From the NCBI RefSeq assembly GCF_008973665.1, contig NZ_WACP01000003.1:369414-433413 (forward strand): DNA of 64,000 nt, written 5' to 3'. The notes under the pieces are model-generated. The model searched no databases and was not told the DNA's origin. It worked only from the letters and a program-made list of their open reading frames with translations. Of the stretch, positions 8,458 through 17,086 are shown piece after piece; position 1 is the first letter of the stretch, and each line of letters begins with the position of its first letter. The position numbers were made by a program, and so were the translations under genes. The DNA is from Paenibacillus tengchongensis. Its GTDB lineage: Bacteria; Bacillota; Bacilli; Paenibacillales; Paenibacillaceae.

Positions 8458-9084
8458 ATGAAACTTGCCGCACACGAGCTGAACGATCTGAATGAATTGA
8501 CAATGAGCTGTGTGAATTCAATTACCAGTATGGCTTATATGCTTGACCATGTCGCCGATCCGGCACTTAAGAGCCTGGTAGAGAAACATTTTCCCTTTCA
8601 TGTCCGCGACTATAATATGAAGGTTGAATTTCTCAACCAGCAGGAAGGGGCCAGAAGGGAGCTTCCGCTCCTCAGAGAGGACCGGGCGCTGCAGGATCTG
8701 ACAAGCTCGAACCTGCTGCAGTATCCGCCCGCGCAGCCTAGAATCTCTGTCGACAATTTCAATGACCGTGAAATGGCAACCTCTTATTTGCTGACCCTGA
8801 AACGGGCCGGCCGGGAATATGCCTGGACAGCGATGGAAATGGCCAATCCGGAAATCCGTTCCTTCTGCCAGACCGCTTTTATGATGAGCTGCTCGCATGC
8901 TTACGATGTTTGGCAGTACATGGTTCAGAAAGGGTATTATGCACTTGAGCCGGCTGATCCGGCGATGATTCAAAAGGTCGGCGCAATGTATCAGGTCGTA
9001 CCGGAAGATCAAGAGCGGATTCAGCAATATGTCAGCCAGTATGACAATCCTGTTGCCGGCAACAGCAGCCAGTTGTATCAATAA
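8458..9084 (+). CDS. Spore coat protein, CotF family
   Basis: 208 residues of the CotF (Coat_F) type. Helical ferritin-like pattern with TSYLLTLKRAGREYAWTAMEMANPEIR and FCQTAFMMSCSHAYDVWQYM, followed by a Gln/Tyr-rich tail. CotF proteins are deposited in the spore coat; many paralogues occur in Paenibacillus. AAAGGAG lies 12 bases upstream of the ATG. It stands alone between terminators, as coat genes often do, and would be expressed in the mother cell, though I could not identify a sigma-E or sigma-K promoter with certainty. Confidence 0.85.
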   Translation: MKLAAHELNDLNELTMSCVNSITSMAYMLDHVADPALKSLVEKHFPFHVRDYNMKVEFLNQQEGARRELPLLREDRALQDLTSSNLLQYPPAQPRISVDNFNDREMATSYLLTLKRAGREYAWTAMEMANPEIRSFCQTAFMMSCSHAYDVWQYMVQKGYYALEPADPAMIQKVGAMYQVVPEDQERIQQYVSQYDNPVAGNSSQLYQ

Positions 9085-9103
9085 TCCTTGATGAATCCGC
9101 AAT

Positions 9104-9157
9104 AAATAGTCTGTCCCGTCAGCCGCAAAGCCGGCTGCCCTGGGGCAGACTATTTGT
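9104..9157 (+). terminator. Hairpin terminator of the CotF gene
   Basis: AAATAGTCTG (9104-9113) pairs with CAGACTATTT (9145-9154), followed by GTTT; an inner GCCGC...GGC stem strengthens it. Confidence 0.65.
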
Positions 9158-9245
9158 TTAACAAGGAACTGCCTGCCCTTGCAATTTGAGATTTCCGGAA
9201 AATAGCTTGTAGGCGGACGCAATCGCTCCTCCAGATACAAACTAC

Positions 9246-9475
9246 CCCTTCGAATTCCTTTTGTTCAACTAAAATAGTTGGAAAATCTCTACCTATTTTC
9301 ACCTGTTTGGAGCTTAGCGTAGATCTAGTTGGATAGTCGCCACCTAATATAGACGAAAATTAATATTTAGCCATTACCGTCCAAATTAAGATGCGATAGT
9401 CCAATTAGATGTTTCGAATCCGCAAAAACGGCTAAATTAGTGTGCCAAAATCCACCTATATCGTGGCCGTTAACA
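9246..9475. repeat. Noncoding stretch with degenerate repeated motifs (candidate Paenibacillus interspersed repeat)
   Basis: About 230 AT-richer bases between CotF and GluQ-RS contain no supported ORF. Short motifs recur: AGTTGGAAAATC and AGTTGGATAGTC, CACCTAAT and CCACCTATAT, CCAAATTA and CCAATTA, and CGGCTAAATTAG. The pattern looks like several decayed copies of a 55-65 base unit. I recall similar blocks in Paenibacillus intergenic regions, but the identity and copy number cannot be shown here. Confidence 0.4.
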
Positions 9476-10474
9476 TTAGCCAAGCGAAGGATGAAGCCTG
9501 ACTAGCATCTCCGCCGTAACAACGATGTTCTCTTTATGTATGGCAGAGAGGTCAAATAAGGGAACGAGCTCCGCCGGCGGCAAAGGTGCGGGTTCGGGAA
9601 GCAGGCCGGCGATCCAGGCCAGCCAGCCTGTGATGTCTTGCGGCGCAGCGCCGGCTGCCCTGAGCTCGGCCAGCGTAATTCCGCCGTGCCGCTTGGCCAG
9701 ACGGCGTCCGTCCGGGCCCATCATCAGCGGAACATGGGCAAAGCCGGGAGCCTTGTAGCCCAAGGCTTCATAGAGCAGAAGCTGCCGCGGCGTCGAATCG
9801 AGCAGATCGGCTCCGCGCAGCACATGGGTAATACCCATCAGAGCGTCGTCCACGACGACGGCCAGCTGATAGGAGTATATCCCGTCAGCCCGCCGGACGA
9901 TGAAGTCGCCGCCGTCTGCGGCGTTCACTGTACGCTCGCCGGCGACCCCGTCCGTGAAGCGGATTTCCCGGTACGGCACGGCAAAGCGCAGCGAAGGGAG
10001 CTTGCGGCTGGCGCGCTCCGCCGCTTCTTCCGCCGGCAGATTCCGGCAGGTCCCCGGGTAGACGGGGCCTTCCGAAGCCAGGCCGTGCGGCGCGGCGGCG
10101 GCGGCCAGAATGTCATGGCGGCTGCAATAGCAGGGATAGAGCAGGCCGTCCGCAGACAAGCGGTCCAGCGCCTGCCGGTAAAGCTCCAGCCGCTCGCTCT
10201 GCACATAGGGACCGGATGCGCCGCCGGCAGCGGGGCCTTCATCCCAGTCCAGCCCCAGCCAGTGAAGATCGCGCACTGCGGCCTCAGCGAACTCGGGCCG
10301 GCAGCGGGCGGTATCGATATCTTCAATGCGCAGCACAAGACTGCCCTGCAGCTTGCGGATCTGCAGCCAGGCGAGCAGGGCGGCGAGCGCATTGCCGATG
10401 TGCATCAGGCCGGACGGGGAGGGGGCGAAGCGGCCGCGCGCTTTTTTCTTATGAGGGTCGGGTAAGGAATTCAA
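9476..10474 (-). CDS. gluQRS: Glutamyl-Q tRNA(Asp) synthetase
   Basis: 332 residues, a truncated glutamyl-tRNA synthetase lacking the anticodon-binding domain. Class I signatures are visible: GRFAPSPSGLMHIGNA (HIGH-like) and MGPDGRRLAKRHGG (KMSKS region). The zinc site of the family is present as CYCS near residue 113, a tyrosine, and TCR further on. The enzyme activates glutamate without tRNA and attaches it to queuosine in the anticodon of tRNA(Asp). The start is a TTG with GGAGG 7 bases upstream. It is a stand-alone gene here. Confidence 0.93.
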   Translation of the reverse strand: MNSLPDPHKKKARGRFAPSPSGLMHIGNALAALLAWLQIRKLQGSLVLRIEDIDTARCRPEFAEAAVRDLHWLGLDWDEGPAAGGASGPYVQSERLELYRQALDRLSADGLLYPCYCSRHDILAAAAAPHGLASEGPVYPGTCRNLPAEEAAERASRKLPSLRFAVPYREIRFTDGVAGERTVNAADGGDFIVRRADGIYSYQLAVVVDDALMGITHVLRGADLLDSTPRQLLLYEALGYKAPGFAHVPLMMGPDGRRLAKRHGGITLAELRAAGAAPQDITGWLAWIAGLLPEPAPLPPAELVPLFDLSAIHKENIVVTAEMLVRLHPSLG

Positions 10475-10509
10475 GGCTAAGCCTCCATTTCATAAAGCTG
10501 GTGCTTACA

Positions 10510-11366
10510 TCAGCGGATGCTTGACTTATATTGTCCAGGCGTCATGCCTTTGGCCTTTCGGAACATCTGGCTGAAATAGGAAGGGGAAAGACCGCCCGGC
10601 TCTGCGGCAATCTCCTTAACGGTAAAGCCGGTGTCCGCCAGCAGTCTGCAGGCTTCCCTGACCCGGCGCCGGACCAGATATTCCGTAAGCGTCATCCCGG
10701 CACCGTCTTTGTAAATCCGGGAAATATGATACGGCGACAGATGAAGATGCTCCGCCAGCCTTTCCAGCCGGAACGGTTCTTTATAATGCTCATCCAGCCA
10801 TTCGGTAATCCGCTCTATGTGGGTAACTGTCCGTGAAGCGGATGACAGGCCCGGAACTATGGCGTCCTTTGCCTGCTCCTCAATGAACAGGACCAGGCGC
10901 AGCATCAGCAGGGCGAGCTTCTCTTCCTCGACGGGATCCGCACCGGCCGCCGCCTGCTGCAGCTCTTCCAGCAATCCGGACATCGCCGCATGCTCCAGGG
11001 AATAGAAGACTTGCCTGGCTACCATTCCTTTACGCATGTTGCGGAAAAAACGCTGCAGGATGGGAAAGACCCCCAAATGACGCTCCAAAAAGCCGGGATC
11101 GAAGGTGCAGGTTGGTCCGGATATAGGTGCGGCTCGGAGCAGATGGCACCGTAACCCGGTGCAGCTGGTAGGGCTGAAACCACACAAGCGTATGATCCCG
11201 GATCGGATAGGTCAGATTCTCCACCATGATCTCGCCCTGGCCTTTATAAATATATAAAATTTCAATGCCGCGATGGGCATGATGTAAGTGCCAATTCTTC
11301 ATCCTGCTGCTTATGCGAGTACATCCATGAACCGGGTTCAAACGGCATCCCCGCCTGTTTATTCAT
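10510..11366 (-). pseudogene. AraC family regulator broken by two frameshifts
   Basis: Three frames must be joined to rebuild one AraC protein of about 285 residues. An ATG at 11366 starts MNKQAGMPFEPGSWMYSHKQQ, which continues after one extra base at 11294 into WHLHHAHRGIEILYIYKGQGEI (cupin sensor domain), and after another extra base at about 11104 into FDPGFLERHLGVFPIL and the two AraC helix-turn-helices (HLSPYHISRIYKDGAG and GGLSPSYFSQMFRKAKGMTP). Every block is otherwise intact. Either the gene is newly inactivated or the assembly has two single-base errors. It is next to a decayed GH88 and an intact GH2 gene, which it may have controlled. Confidence 0.85.
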
Positions 11367-11494
11367 ATCCTGACACGGCTCCCTAAAGATCCAACTTCTA
11401 TTAAGTATAAAGACTGGCCTGCAAAAATACAAAACATCAACAGGCAGCTCCCCGGAGGAAGCTGCCTGATTGGAAAGTGTGGCGGTACACGCTT

Positions 11495-11990
11495 CTAGCG
11501 CTCGTACCAGTAACCCGGTATTCCCTGCTGTACGCGCAGCAATGCCTCCAGGAAGAAATAATCGCCCCGGACGAGGGAGCGCCGGCTCTTCCCGGCATGC
11601 AGCCTGGCGCATTCGGCATACCGGGAATCTCCGGTCTGCTCTGAGCCCAGTAAAGCAGCGGAAGATTCAGCAGGCAGTCAATAATGATCCGTCCGCCATT
11701 ATCGGGGTCATCTTCCGGTCCCCAGGCCTGGAACAGCTGCAGTTCGGGGGCTTTGCTATATTCATAACTTAGCCACAGCATTCCTGACCAGAAGCCTTCC
11801 GTCCAGCTGGTATGGTCCGTCATGATATAGTGGCTGTCGCCACTGCTTACCAGCGGGAACGAATCGCCAAACCGTGTAATATTAAGGCGTACAGTTTTCA
11901 AAGCCTGTTGCGGTTTAAAACTAGCAAGGGTCAGCGGGGAATTTGCAAGATTTACATCTGTCCGCGCAAATAGATATAATGGTTCAGAAC
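11495..11990 (-). pseudogene. Remnant of a GH88 unsaturated glucuronyl hydrolase
   Basis: The frame reads TVRLNITRFGDSFPLVSS, then WTEGFWSGMLWLSYEYSKAPELQLFQA, typical of the GH88 N-terminus, then jumps to DNGGRIIIDCLLNLPLLYWA, which in intact enzymes lies about 100 residues further on. One frame change near 11640 is followed by QTGDSRYAECARLHAGKS and directly by the C-terminal RGDYFFLEALLRVQQG, ending in YWYER and TAG at 11495-11497. Only about 165 of some 380 codons remain and most of the barrel is gone, so this cannot encode an active enzyme. The 5' end overlaps the start region of the divergent GH2 gene. Confidence 0.85.
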
Positions 11991-12015
11991 GATGATAAGA
12001 GTAGGAGTGAGCACT

Positions 12016-14829
12016 GTGCACACAAAGATCAGCCTGGAAGGCGAATGGAAGCTGCTGCTTGACCCGAAAGGGCGGGAGCTGCCGCTGCAGGAGCAGTACG
12101 ACGATGTCATCACCTTACCGGGAACGACCTCCCATGCCCGCAAAGGCCCAAAGAATGAAGAGAAATTAATTGGCTCGCTGACGGATCACTATCTGTTTGA
12201 GGGACATGCCTGGTTCTCCAAGGAAATCGAAATTCCGGAAGTGCTTGCCGGACAGACCTGCTTTCTCTATCTGGAACGGACGAGAATGACGACGGTCTGG
12301 CTGAACGGGCAGGAGCTCGGCAGCCGCGACAGCCTCAACACTGCCCATGTCTACGATCTTACCGGCCACTTGCAGGCCGGACGGCAGACAATAACGGTGC
12401 GCGTATCCAATGTCGGGTATCCGACCAAGGGCGGTCATCTGACTTCACCGGATACACAAACGAACTGGAACGGAATCACCGGCCGCATGGAGCTGCAATT
12501 CGCCGGCGCTTCTTATGTAAGCGGCATCCGGCTCGATGCCGATCTGGCCGCCCGTGCGGTCCGCATCACAGGCACATTGGAAGGCGGCCTTGCGGCAACG
12601 CTGTCCGTCTCGGCCAAGAGCTTCAACAGCGAATCGGAGCACGAGGCAGCGGAGCTTGAGTACACCGCAGAGCCGGGTGTATTCCGGATTGAATATGGAC
12701 TGGGAACGGATGCGCTGCTCTGGAGCGAGTTTGCACCGAACCTCTACCATATCCATATTGCCGTTAAAGACGGGGCGGGTACTGTATCCGACCACCATGA
12801 ACTGGTCTTCGGCTTGCGCGAGTTCAAAGCGGCCGGTGACAAATTCACCATTAACGGTGAGAAGACCTTTTTGCGCGGCAAGCATGACGGCCTGATCTTC
12901 CCGCTGACCGGCTATGCGCCGACCGATGTGGAAGAGTGGGTGCGAATTCTCGGCATTTCCAAGTCGTACGGCTTCAACCATTACCGCTTCCACACATGCT
13001 GCCCGCCGGAAGCTGCGTTTACAGCCGCTGATATGCTGGGGATTTATATGGAACCGGAGCTTCCGTTCTGGGGAACGATCACCGAGGAAGGCGACGAGGG
13101 GCATAACCAGGCGGAGCAGGATTATCTCGTCAGCGAAGGCTACGCCATGCTGCGGGCGTTCGGCAATCATCCGTCCTTTGTAATGATGTCGCTGGGTAAT
13201 GAGCTGTGGGGCAGCCGTTCGCGGATTGACGGCATCCTCAAAGCGTACAAGGAGTACGACAACAGACCATTGTATACCCAAGGCTCGAACAACCACCAGT
13301 GGGTGCCGGAAATTCTGGAACACGATGACTTCTTCTGCGGTGTACGGTTTACGCGGGACCGGCTGTTCAGAGGCTCCTATGCCATGTGCGATGCGCCGCT
13401 TGGACATGTCCAGACCGCTGTGCCGGGTACACTCAAGGATTACGATGACCAGATTGTTCCTCCAGACTTCGGACAGAGCGGAGCAGCGCTTACCGAAACC
13501 GGTGGCGAAATCCAGATTCAATACGGCACAGAAGCAAAAACGGTGAACGCCGGTGAGGAGTCGGGGGAATGGATTCCGGATATGCCGGTCATCTCCCACG
13601 AAATCGGCCAGTACGCCACCTTCCCAAATTTCGCGGAAATTGAGAAATATACAGGCTCCATCAAAGCCGAGAACTTCGTAATCTTCCGTGAACGGCTGGA
13701 AAGCAAGGGCCTCGGGCATCTGGCGGAAGCGTTCTTCACGAACTCCGGACAGCTGGCCGTCGATTGTTATAAAGAAGAACTGGAAGCAGCCTTCCGTTCC
13801 CGCAGACTGGCAGGGTTCCAGCTGCTTGATCTTCAGGATTTCAGCGGGCAGGGTACGGCGCTGGTCGGTATTCTCGATGCATTCATGGATTCCAAAGGTC
13901 TGATTACCCCTGAAGAATGGCGTACCTTCTGTAATGACGCTGTTCTGCTGGCCAGATTTCCGAAGTACAATTATGCCGCCGGGGAAGATTTCCGTGCACA
14001 GGTAGAACTGAGCTGGTTCCGCAGCGGATCGCCGGATGAGCTCAAGCTGGACTGGCAGCTGACAGTGGACGGTATAGTGCTGGCCGAAGGCGGGGAAAGC
14101 TCCGCTATTGCAGCAGGCTCCAACTACATCGAAATCGGCGGAATCGAACTGACCCTGCCGGACGTCAAACGTATGACCCAGGCAGCGCTGTCACTGCAGA
14201 TTGTCGGCACCGATATCCGCAAATCGTATGACCTGTGGATCTATCCGCAGCAGCAAGGCAATGGACTGGATGGTGTTCAGGTATTTGAGACCTTATCGGC
14301 GGAAGCCTTGGCCGCTCTTGAGCAGGGGGCCAATGTGCTGCTGATGCCGAAACCGGATTCGCTGCAAAATGCGGTGGAAGGCTTCTATTGCACGGATTTC
14401 TGGTGTTATCCGATGTTCCGATCCATCTCCGAGAGCATGAACCGTCCGGTACCTGTAGGTACCATGGGGCTCCTGATTGACAACAGCCACCCGGCGCTGC
14501 GCGATTTCCTGTCGGCGATCCATTCCACGTATCCGTGGTGGAACATTGTCGAGAATTCAAAGTCGCTGATTCTGGACGGCACAGCCAAGGAGCTTAGCCC
14601 GATCGTTCAGACCATCGACAACTTCGAACGCAACCACAAGCTCGGCTTCCTGTTTGAATGCCGCGTCGGCAACGGCAACCTGCTGGTCTGTCCGCTGGAT
14701 GCGGACAGAGTGAGCGGGACGGTAGAAGGCCGACAATTTCTGTCCAGCCTCGGCAGCTATATGAAATCTGCCGATTTCAAGCCGCAGGTGGAGGTTACGT
14801 CCGAAGAGCTGCAGCAGATCATCCGTTAA
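12016..14829 (+). CDS. Glycoside hydrolase family 2 protein (beta-galactosidase/beta-glucuronidase type)
   Basis: About 937 residues without signal peptide. Domain order is that of GH2: jelly-roll sugar-binding domain (about 20-165, with GHAWFSKEIEIPE and TTVWLNGQELGS), immunoglobulin-like domain (about 170-270), TIM barrel with MMSLGNELWG (acid/base Glu) and PVISHEIGQY (nucleophile Glu region), then C-terminal beta domains. The GTG at 12016 is preferred because AGGAG lies 9 bases before it; an ATG at 11992 has no site and lies inside the GH88 remnant. Substrate unknown. Next to GH88 and AraC remnants, it probably once belonged to a pectin or glycosaminoglycan-type locus. Confidence 0.85.
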   Translation: MHTKISLEGEWKLLLDPKGRELPLQEQYDDVITLPGTTSHARKGPKNEEKLIGSLTDHYLFEGHAWFSKEIEIPEVLAGQTCFLYLERTRMTTVWLNGQELGSRDSLNTAHVYDLTGHLQAGRQTITVRVSNVGYPTKGGHLTSPDTQTNWNGITGRMELQFAGASYVSGIRLDADLAARAVRITGTLEGGLAATLSVSAKSFNSESEHEAAELEYTAEPGVFRIEYGLGTDALLWSEFAPNLYHIHIAVKDGAGTVSDHHELVFGLREFKAAGDKFTINGEKTFLRGKHDGLIFPLTGYAPTDVEEWVRILGISKSYGFNHYRFHTCCPPEAAFTAADMLGIYMEPELPFWGTITEEGDEGHNQAEQDYLVSEGYAMLRAFGNHPSFVMMSLGNELWGSRSRIDGILKAYKEYDNRPLYTQGSNNHQWVPEILEHDDFFCGVRFTRDRLFRGSYAMCDAPLGHVQTAVPGTLKDYDDQIVPPDFGQSGAALTETGGEIQIQYGTEAKTVNAGEESGEWIPDMPVISHEIGQYATFPNFAEIEKYTGSIKAENFVIFRERLESKGLGHLAEAFFTNSGQLAVDCYKEELEAAFRSRRLAGFQLLDLQDFSGQGTALVGILDAFMDSKGLITPEEWRTFCNDAVLLARFPKYNYAAGEDFRAQVELSWFRSGSPDELKLDWQLTVDGIVLAEGGESSAIAAGSNYIEIGGIELTLPDVKRMTQAALSLQIVGTDIRKSYDLWIYPQQQGNGLDGVQVFETLSAEALAALEQGANVLLMPKPDSLQNAVEGFYCTDFWCYPMFRSISESMNRPVPVGTMGLLIDNSHPALRDFLSAIHSTYPWWNIVENSKSLILDGTAKELSPIVQTIDNFERNHKLGFLFECRVGNGNLLVCPLDADRVSGTVEGRQFLSSLGSYMKSADFKPQVEVTSEELQQIIR

Positions 14830-14869
14830 CGCGGCAATATTTACCCGTAAAAATCATGAATCCTTCATC

Positions 14870-14917
14870 AACCTGTCCCCGCAGGCTAGTCTTGCGGAGG
14901 ACCGGTTTTTTGTCTTT
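14870..14917 (+). terminator. Terminator of the GH2 gene
   Basis: AACCTGTCCCCGCAG pairs imperfectly with CTTGCGGAGGACCGGTT and runs into TTTTTTG. The bulged stem plus a T run supports a rho-independent terminator. Confidence 0.55.
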
Positions 14918-14981
14918 TGTGATCACCGGACGATTCCCGCTGTGTTCCGCCTGCAGAGCGGTGAGTATTCGGACATGCAAG

Positions 14982-15575
14982 TCATGAATGTTCCGTTTGT
15001 GCAGCCGGTTCCCCGGACGCGAGCCGGCGGATGATCAGCACCGCAGCTTCCAGCAGCGAGCCTGCGGTCAGCTCCGCAGCCGGCGCCCCGGCAGGCCGGC
15101 CCTTGCGGCTGGCGATATGTACCGTCATCGTGCCGGCCGCTTGTCCGGCCCGAATGTCGGAGGCCATATCGCCGACCATATAGCTCTGCGCCAAGTTGAT
15201 GCCATGCCGCGACGCCAGCTCCAGAAGCATGCCGGGCTGCGGCTTCCGGCAGGGGCAGCCCGCACGAGGCCGGTGAGTGCAGGCTGCAATCTCATCGATA
15301 TACGCGCCGCTCTCCGCCAGCAGCGCCTCCAGGCGTTCATGCACTGCTGCAAGATCCTCAAGGCTCATGTGTCCCAGGCCGACACCGCCCTGATTCGTTA
15401 CAATAAACACCTTGTATCCCGCTTCATGCAGTCCGGCTACCGCCTCAGCAGCACCGGGCAACAGATGGACGTCCTCCGGCTGATTGACATAGCAGACCCG
15501 TCTGGTTCTGACCTCGGTAAGCACTCCGTCCCGGTCCAGAAAGACCGCCCTCGTTCCCTTTGATCTGCCGCTCAT
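14982..15575 (-). CDS. HAD-IIIA family phosphatase (GmhB-like)
   Basis: 197 residues. HAD motifs are complete: FLDRDGVLTE (nucleophile and acid/base Asp), VTNQGG, a Lys in CRKPQPGM, and YMVGDMASDI. A zinc loop of the GmhB type is present (CTHRPRAGCPC). In Gram-negatives GmhB dephosphorylates heptose 1,7-bisphosphate; in Gram-positives related enzymes act in S-layer glycan or other heptose pathways, or on histidinol phosphate, so the substrate is left open. The ATG at 15575 follows AAGGAGGTAAATCGG; the longer frame upstream lacks such a site. Confidence 0.85.
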   Translation of the reverse strand: MSGRSKGTRAVFLDRDGVLTEVRTRRVCYVNQPEDVHLLPGAAEAVAGLHEAGYKVFIVTNQGGVGLGHMSLEDLAAVHERLEALLAESGAYIDEIAACTHRPRAGCPCRKPQPGMLLELASRHGINLAQSYMVGDMASDIRAGQAAGTMTVHIASRKGRPAGAPAAELTAGSLLEAAVLIIRRLASGEPAAQTEHS

Positions 15576-15612
15576 CCGATTTACCTCCTTACAATCCTTT
15601 CTACTCTTATAC

Positions 15613-15930
15613 CTATTCCCGTAATTTATATTCCCGCCATGCGTTTTCATAATCTTGGCTTTTTATGAAGTAACGGTCTTCGAAGACATTGCTTTTGTAG
15701 ATTTTAAGACCAGGCTGAATTCCATCTTCACTGTCAGTTATGTTTCCCGTATCAGCCAGTGTGGTCTCATCCATACTGTCGTAAGTAGTTGTATAATAGT
15801 ATTTATTTCCATCTATTGTTAACCAAGTCACCGGATCGCTATTGGACATATTATTGCTGCTGACTACTTTGTTATTTGAACATCCAATTAAAAGAAAGCA
15901 AACAGATATAATCAAAAGAAGCTTTTTCAT
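15613..15930 (-). CDS. Small lipoprotein of unknown function
   Basis: 105 residues. MKKLLLIISVCFLLIGC is a lipoprotein signal with lipidated Cys17, followed by a Ser/Asn linker and a short acidic domain (residues 33-105) rich in Tyr, Asp and Thr, with the motif WLTIDGNKYYYTT. GGAGG lies 9 bases before the ATG. The gene is more AT-rich than its neighbours, which may mean it was acquired. I recognise no family. Confidence 0.65.
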   Translation of the reverse strand: MKKLLLIISVCFLLIGCSNNKVVSSNNMSNSDPVTWLTIDGNKYYYTTTYDSMDETTLADTGNITDSEDGIQPGLKIYKSNVFEDRYFIKSQDYENAWREYKLRE

Positions 15931-16216
15931 TGTATTATGCCTCCGGAAATTTTAATATGCTAGTCGCTAGTCCCATACCAGCAACCCTTACAGCAAATTG
16001 GATACATTTAAATATTACCAGTACATTGATGTCACATATATATATAAATCTAATACAGAGTTTAGAGAATTATCGAACTTATAGAAAAAACCCATTTCTC
16101 ACGCAGTCTTGCCTACATCCCGTATTCCTGCCTTTAGTCGCTGTCCTTGATTGCCTTTCGATAGGTGAGGTTAATAATTGGCATGTCATCTTAGAGAAGG
16201 TAAGGAGGTTACCGGT
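15931..16216. other. AT-rich intergenic region between lipoprotein and ku
   Basis: About 285 bases with no supported ORF. It must hold the divergent promoters of the lipoprotein and of the NHEJ operon. In Bacillus subtilis ykoVU is under sigma-G; I searched by eye for a sigma-G box and found nothing convincing. Confidence 0.4.
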
Positions 16217-17083
16217 ATGCAGACGATCTGGAAAGGCGCCGTCAGCTTTGGTCTCGTCAATGTTCCCGTCAAAATGTACACCGCAACGAAGGACAATGAC
16301 GTTCCGCTGCGGATGCTGCACCGCGAATACAACGAGCCGATCCATTACAGCCGCACCTGTCCGAAATGCGAGCAGGAGGTGGCCTGGAGTGATATTGTTA
16401 AAGGCTACGAATATGAGGAAGGCCATTTCGTCACTTTCGATAAGGAAGAGCTGGAGGAGCTGGCTTCCGAGACCTCACGGGAGATCCGGATCCTTGATTT
16501 CGTCGATCTCGCCGACATTGATCCGATTTACTACCAGAAGACCTATTATCTGTCCCCCGAGGAGACTGGGGTTCATGCTTACAGGCTGCTCGTAGAGGCG
16601 CTGAAAGCGACTGAGAAAATCGGGATCGCCAACGTGACGATCCGCCAGAAGAGCAGCCTCGCCGCAGTGCGGGTCGTGGACGGTGTTTTATCGCTGGTGA
16701 CGATGTTCTATGAAGAGGAAATCCGCGACCGCTCACAGATTCCGGGTCTGCCGGACGATGAGAAGGTGGACCGCCGGGAGCTGGACATGGCGAAGACGCT
16801 GATCGGTCAGCTGACCGGGGATTTCGAGCCGGAGAAATATAAAGACGAGTACCGCGAACGCCTAATGGAAGCGATCGAGGACAAGATTGAAGGGCGGGAG
16901 ATCAAGACCGCGCCGGAAGAGAAGGTCGGCAATGTGCTTGACCTGATGGATGCGCTGCAGGCGAGCCTCAAGCAGCTGAATCCCGCCGACCATACGGATA
17001 AGGGCGGAGGAGCGCGCAAGGAAGCCAAGGGGCAGGCAGCAAAGAGCCGCAGCAAAGGGCGGTCCAAGCGTACCGGTGCCTAA
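16217..17083 (+). CDS. ku: Ku protein for non-homologous end joining
   Basis: 288 residues of the bacterial Ku family (YkoV of B. subtilis). The start MQTIWKGAVSFGLVNVPVKM is the family hallmark, followed by CPKCEQEV, the core ring domain, and a Lys/Arg-rich C-terminal tail (about 255-288) that binds DNA. Ku homodimers thread on DNA ends and recruit LigD. The ATG at 16217 follows AAGGAGG by 7 bases. It is immediately followed by the ligase and polymerase genes, making a complete NHEJ operon, except that the polymerase frame is broken. Confidence 0.95.
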   Translation: MQTIWKGAVSFGLVNVPVKMYTATKDNDVPLRMLHREYNEPIHYSRTCPKCEQEVAWSDIVKGYEYEEGHFVTFDKEELEELASETSREIRILDFVDLADIDPIYYQKTYYLSPEETGVHAYRLLVEALKATEKIGIANVTIRQKSSLAAVRVVDGVLSLVTMFYEEEIRDRSQIPGLPDDEKVDRRELDMAKTLIGQLTGDFEPEKYKDEYRERLMEAIEDKIEGREIKTAPEEKVGNVLDLMDALQASLKQLNPADHTDKGGGARKEAKGQAAKSRSKGRSKRTGA

Positions 17084-17086
17084 GCC

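Noticed and set aside
12445..13719. 424-residue minus-strand ORF inside the GH2 gene
   Set aside because: Antisense shadow of a well supported GH2 enzyme; no family pattern.
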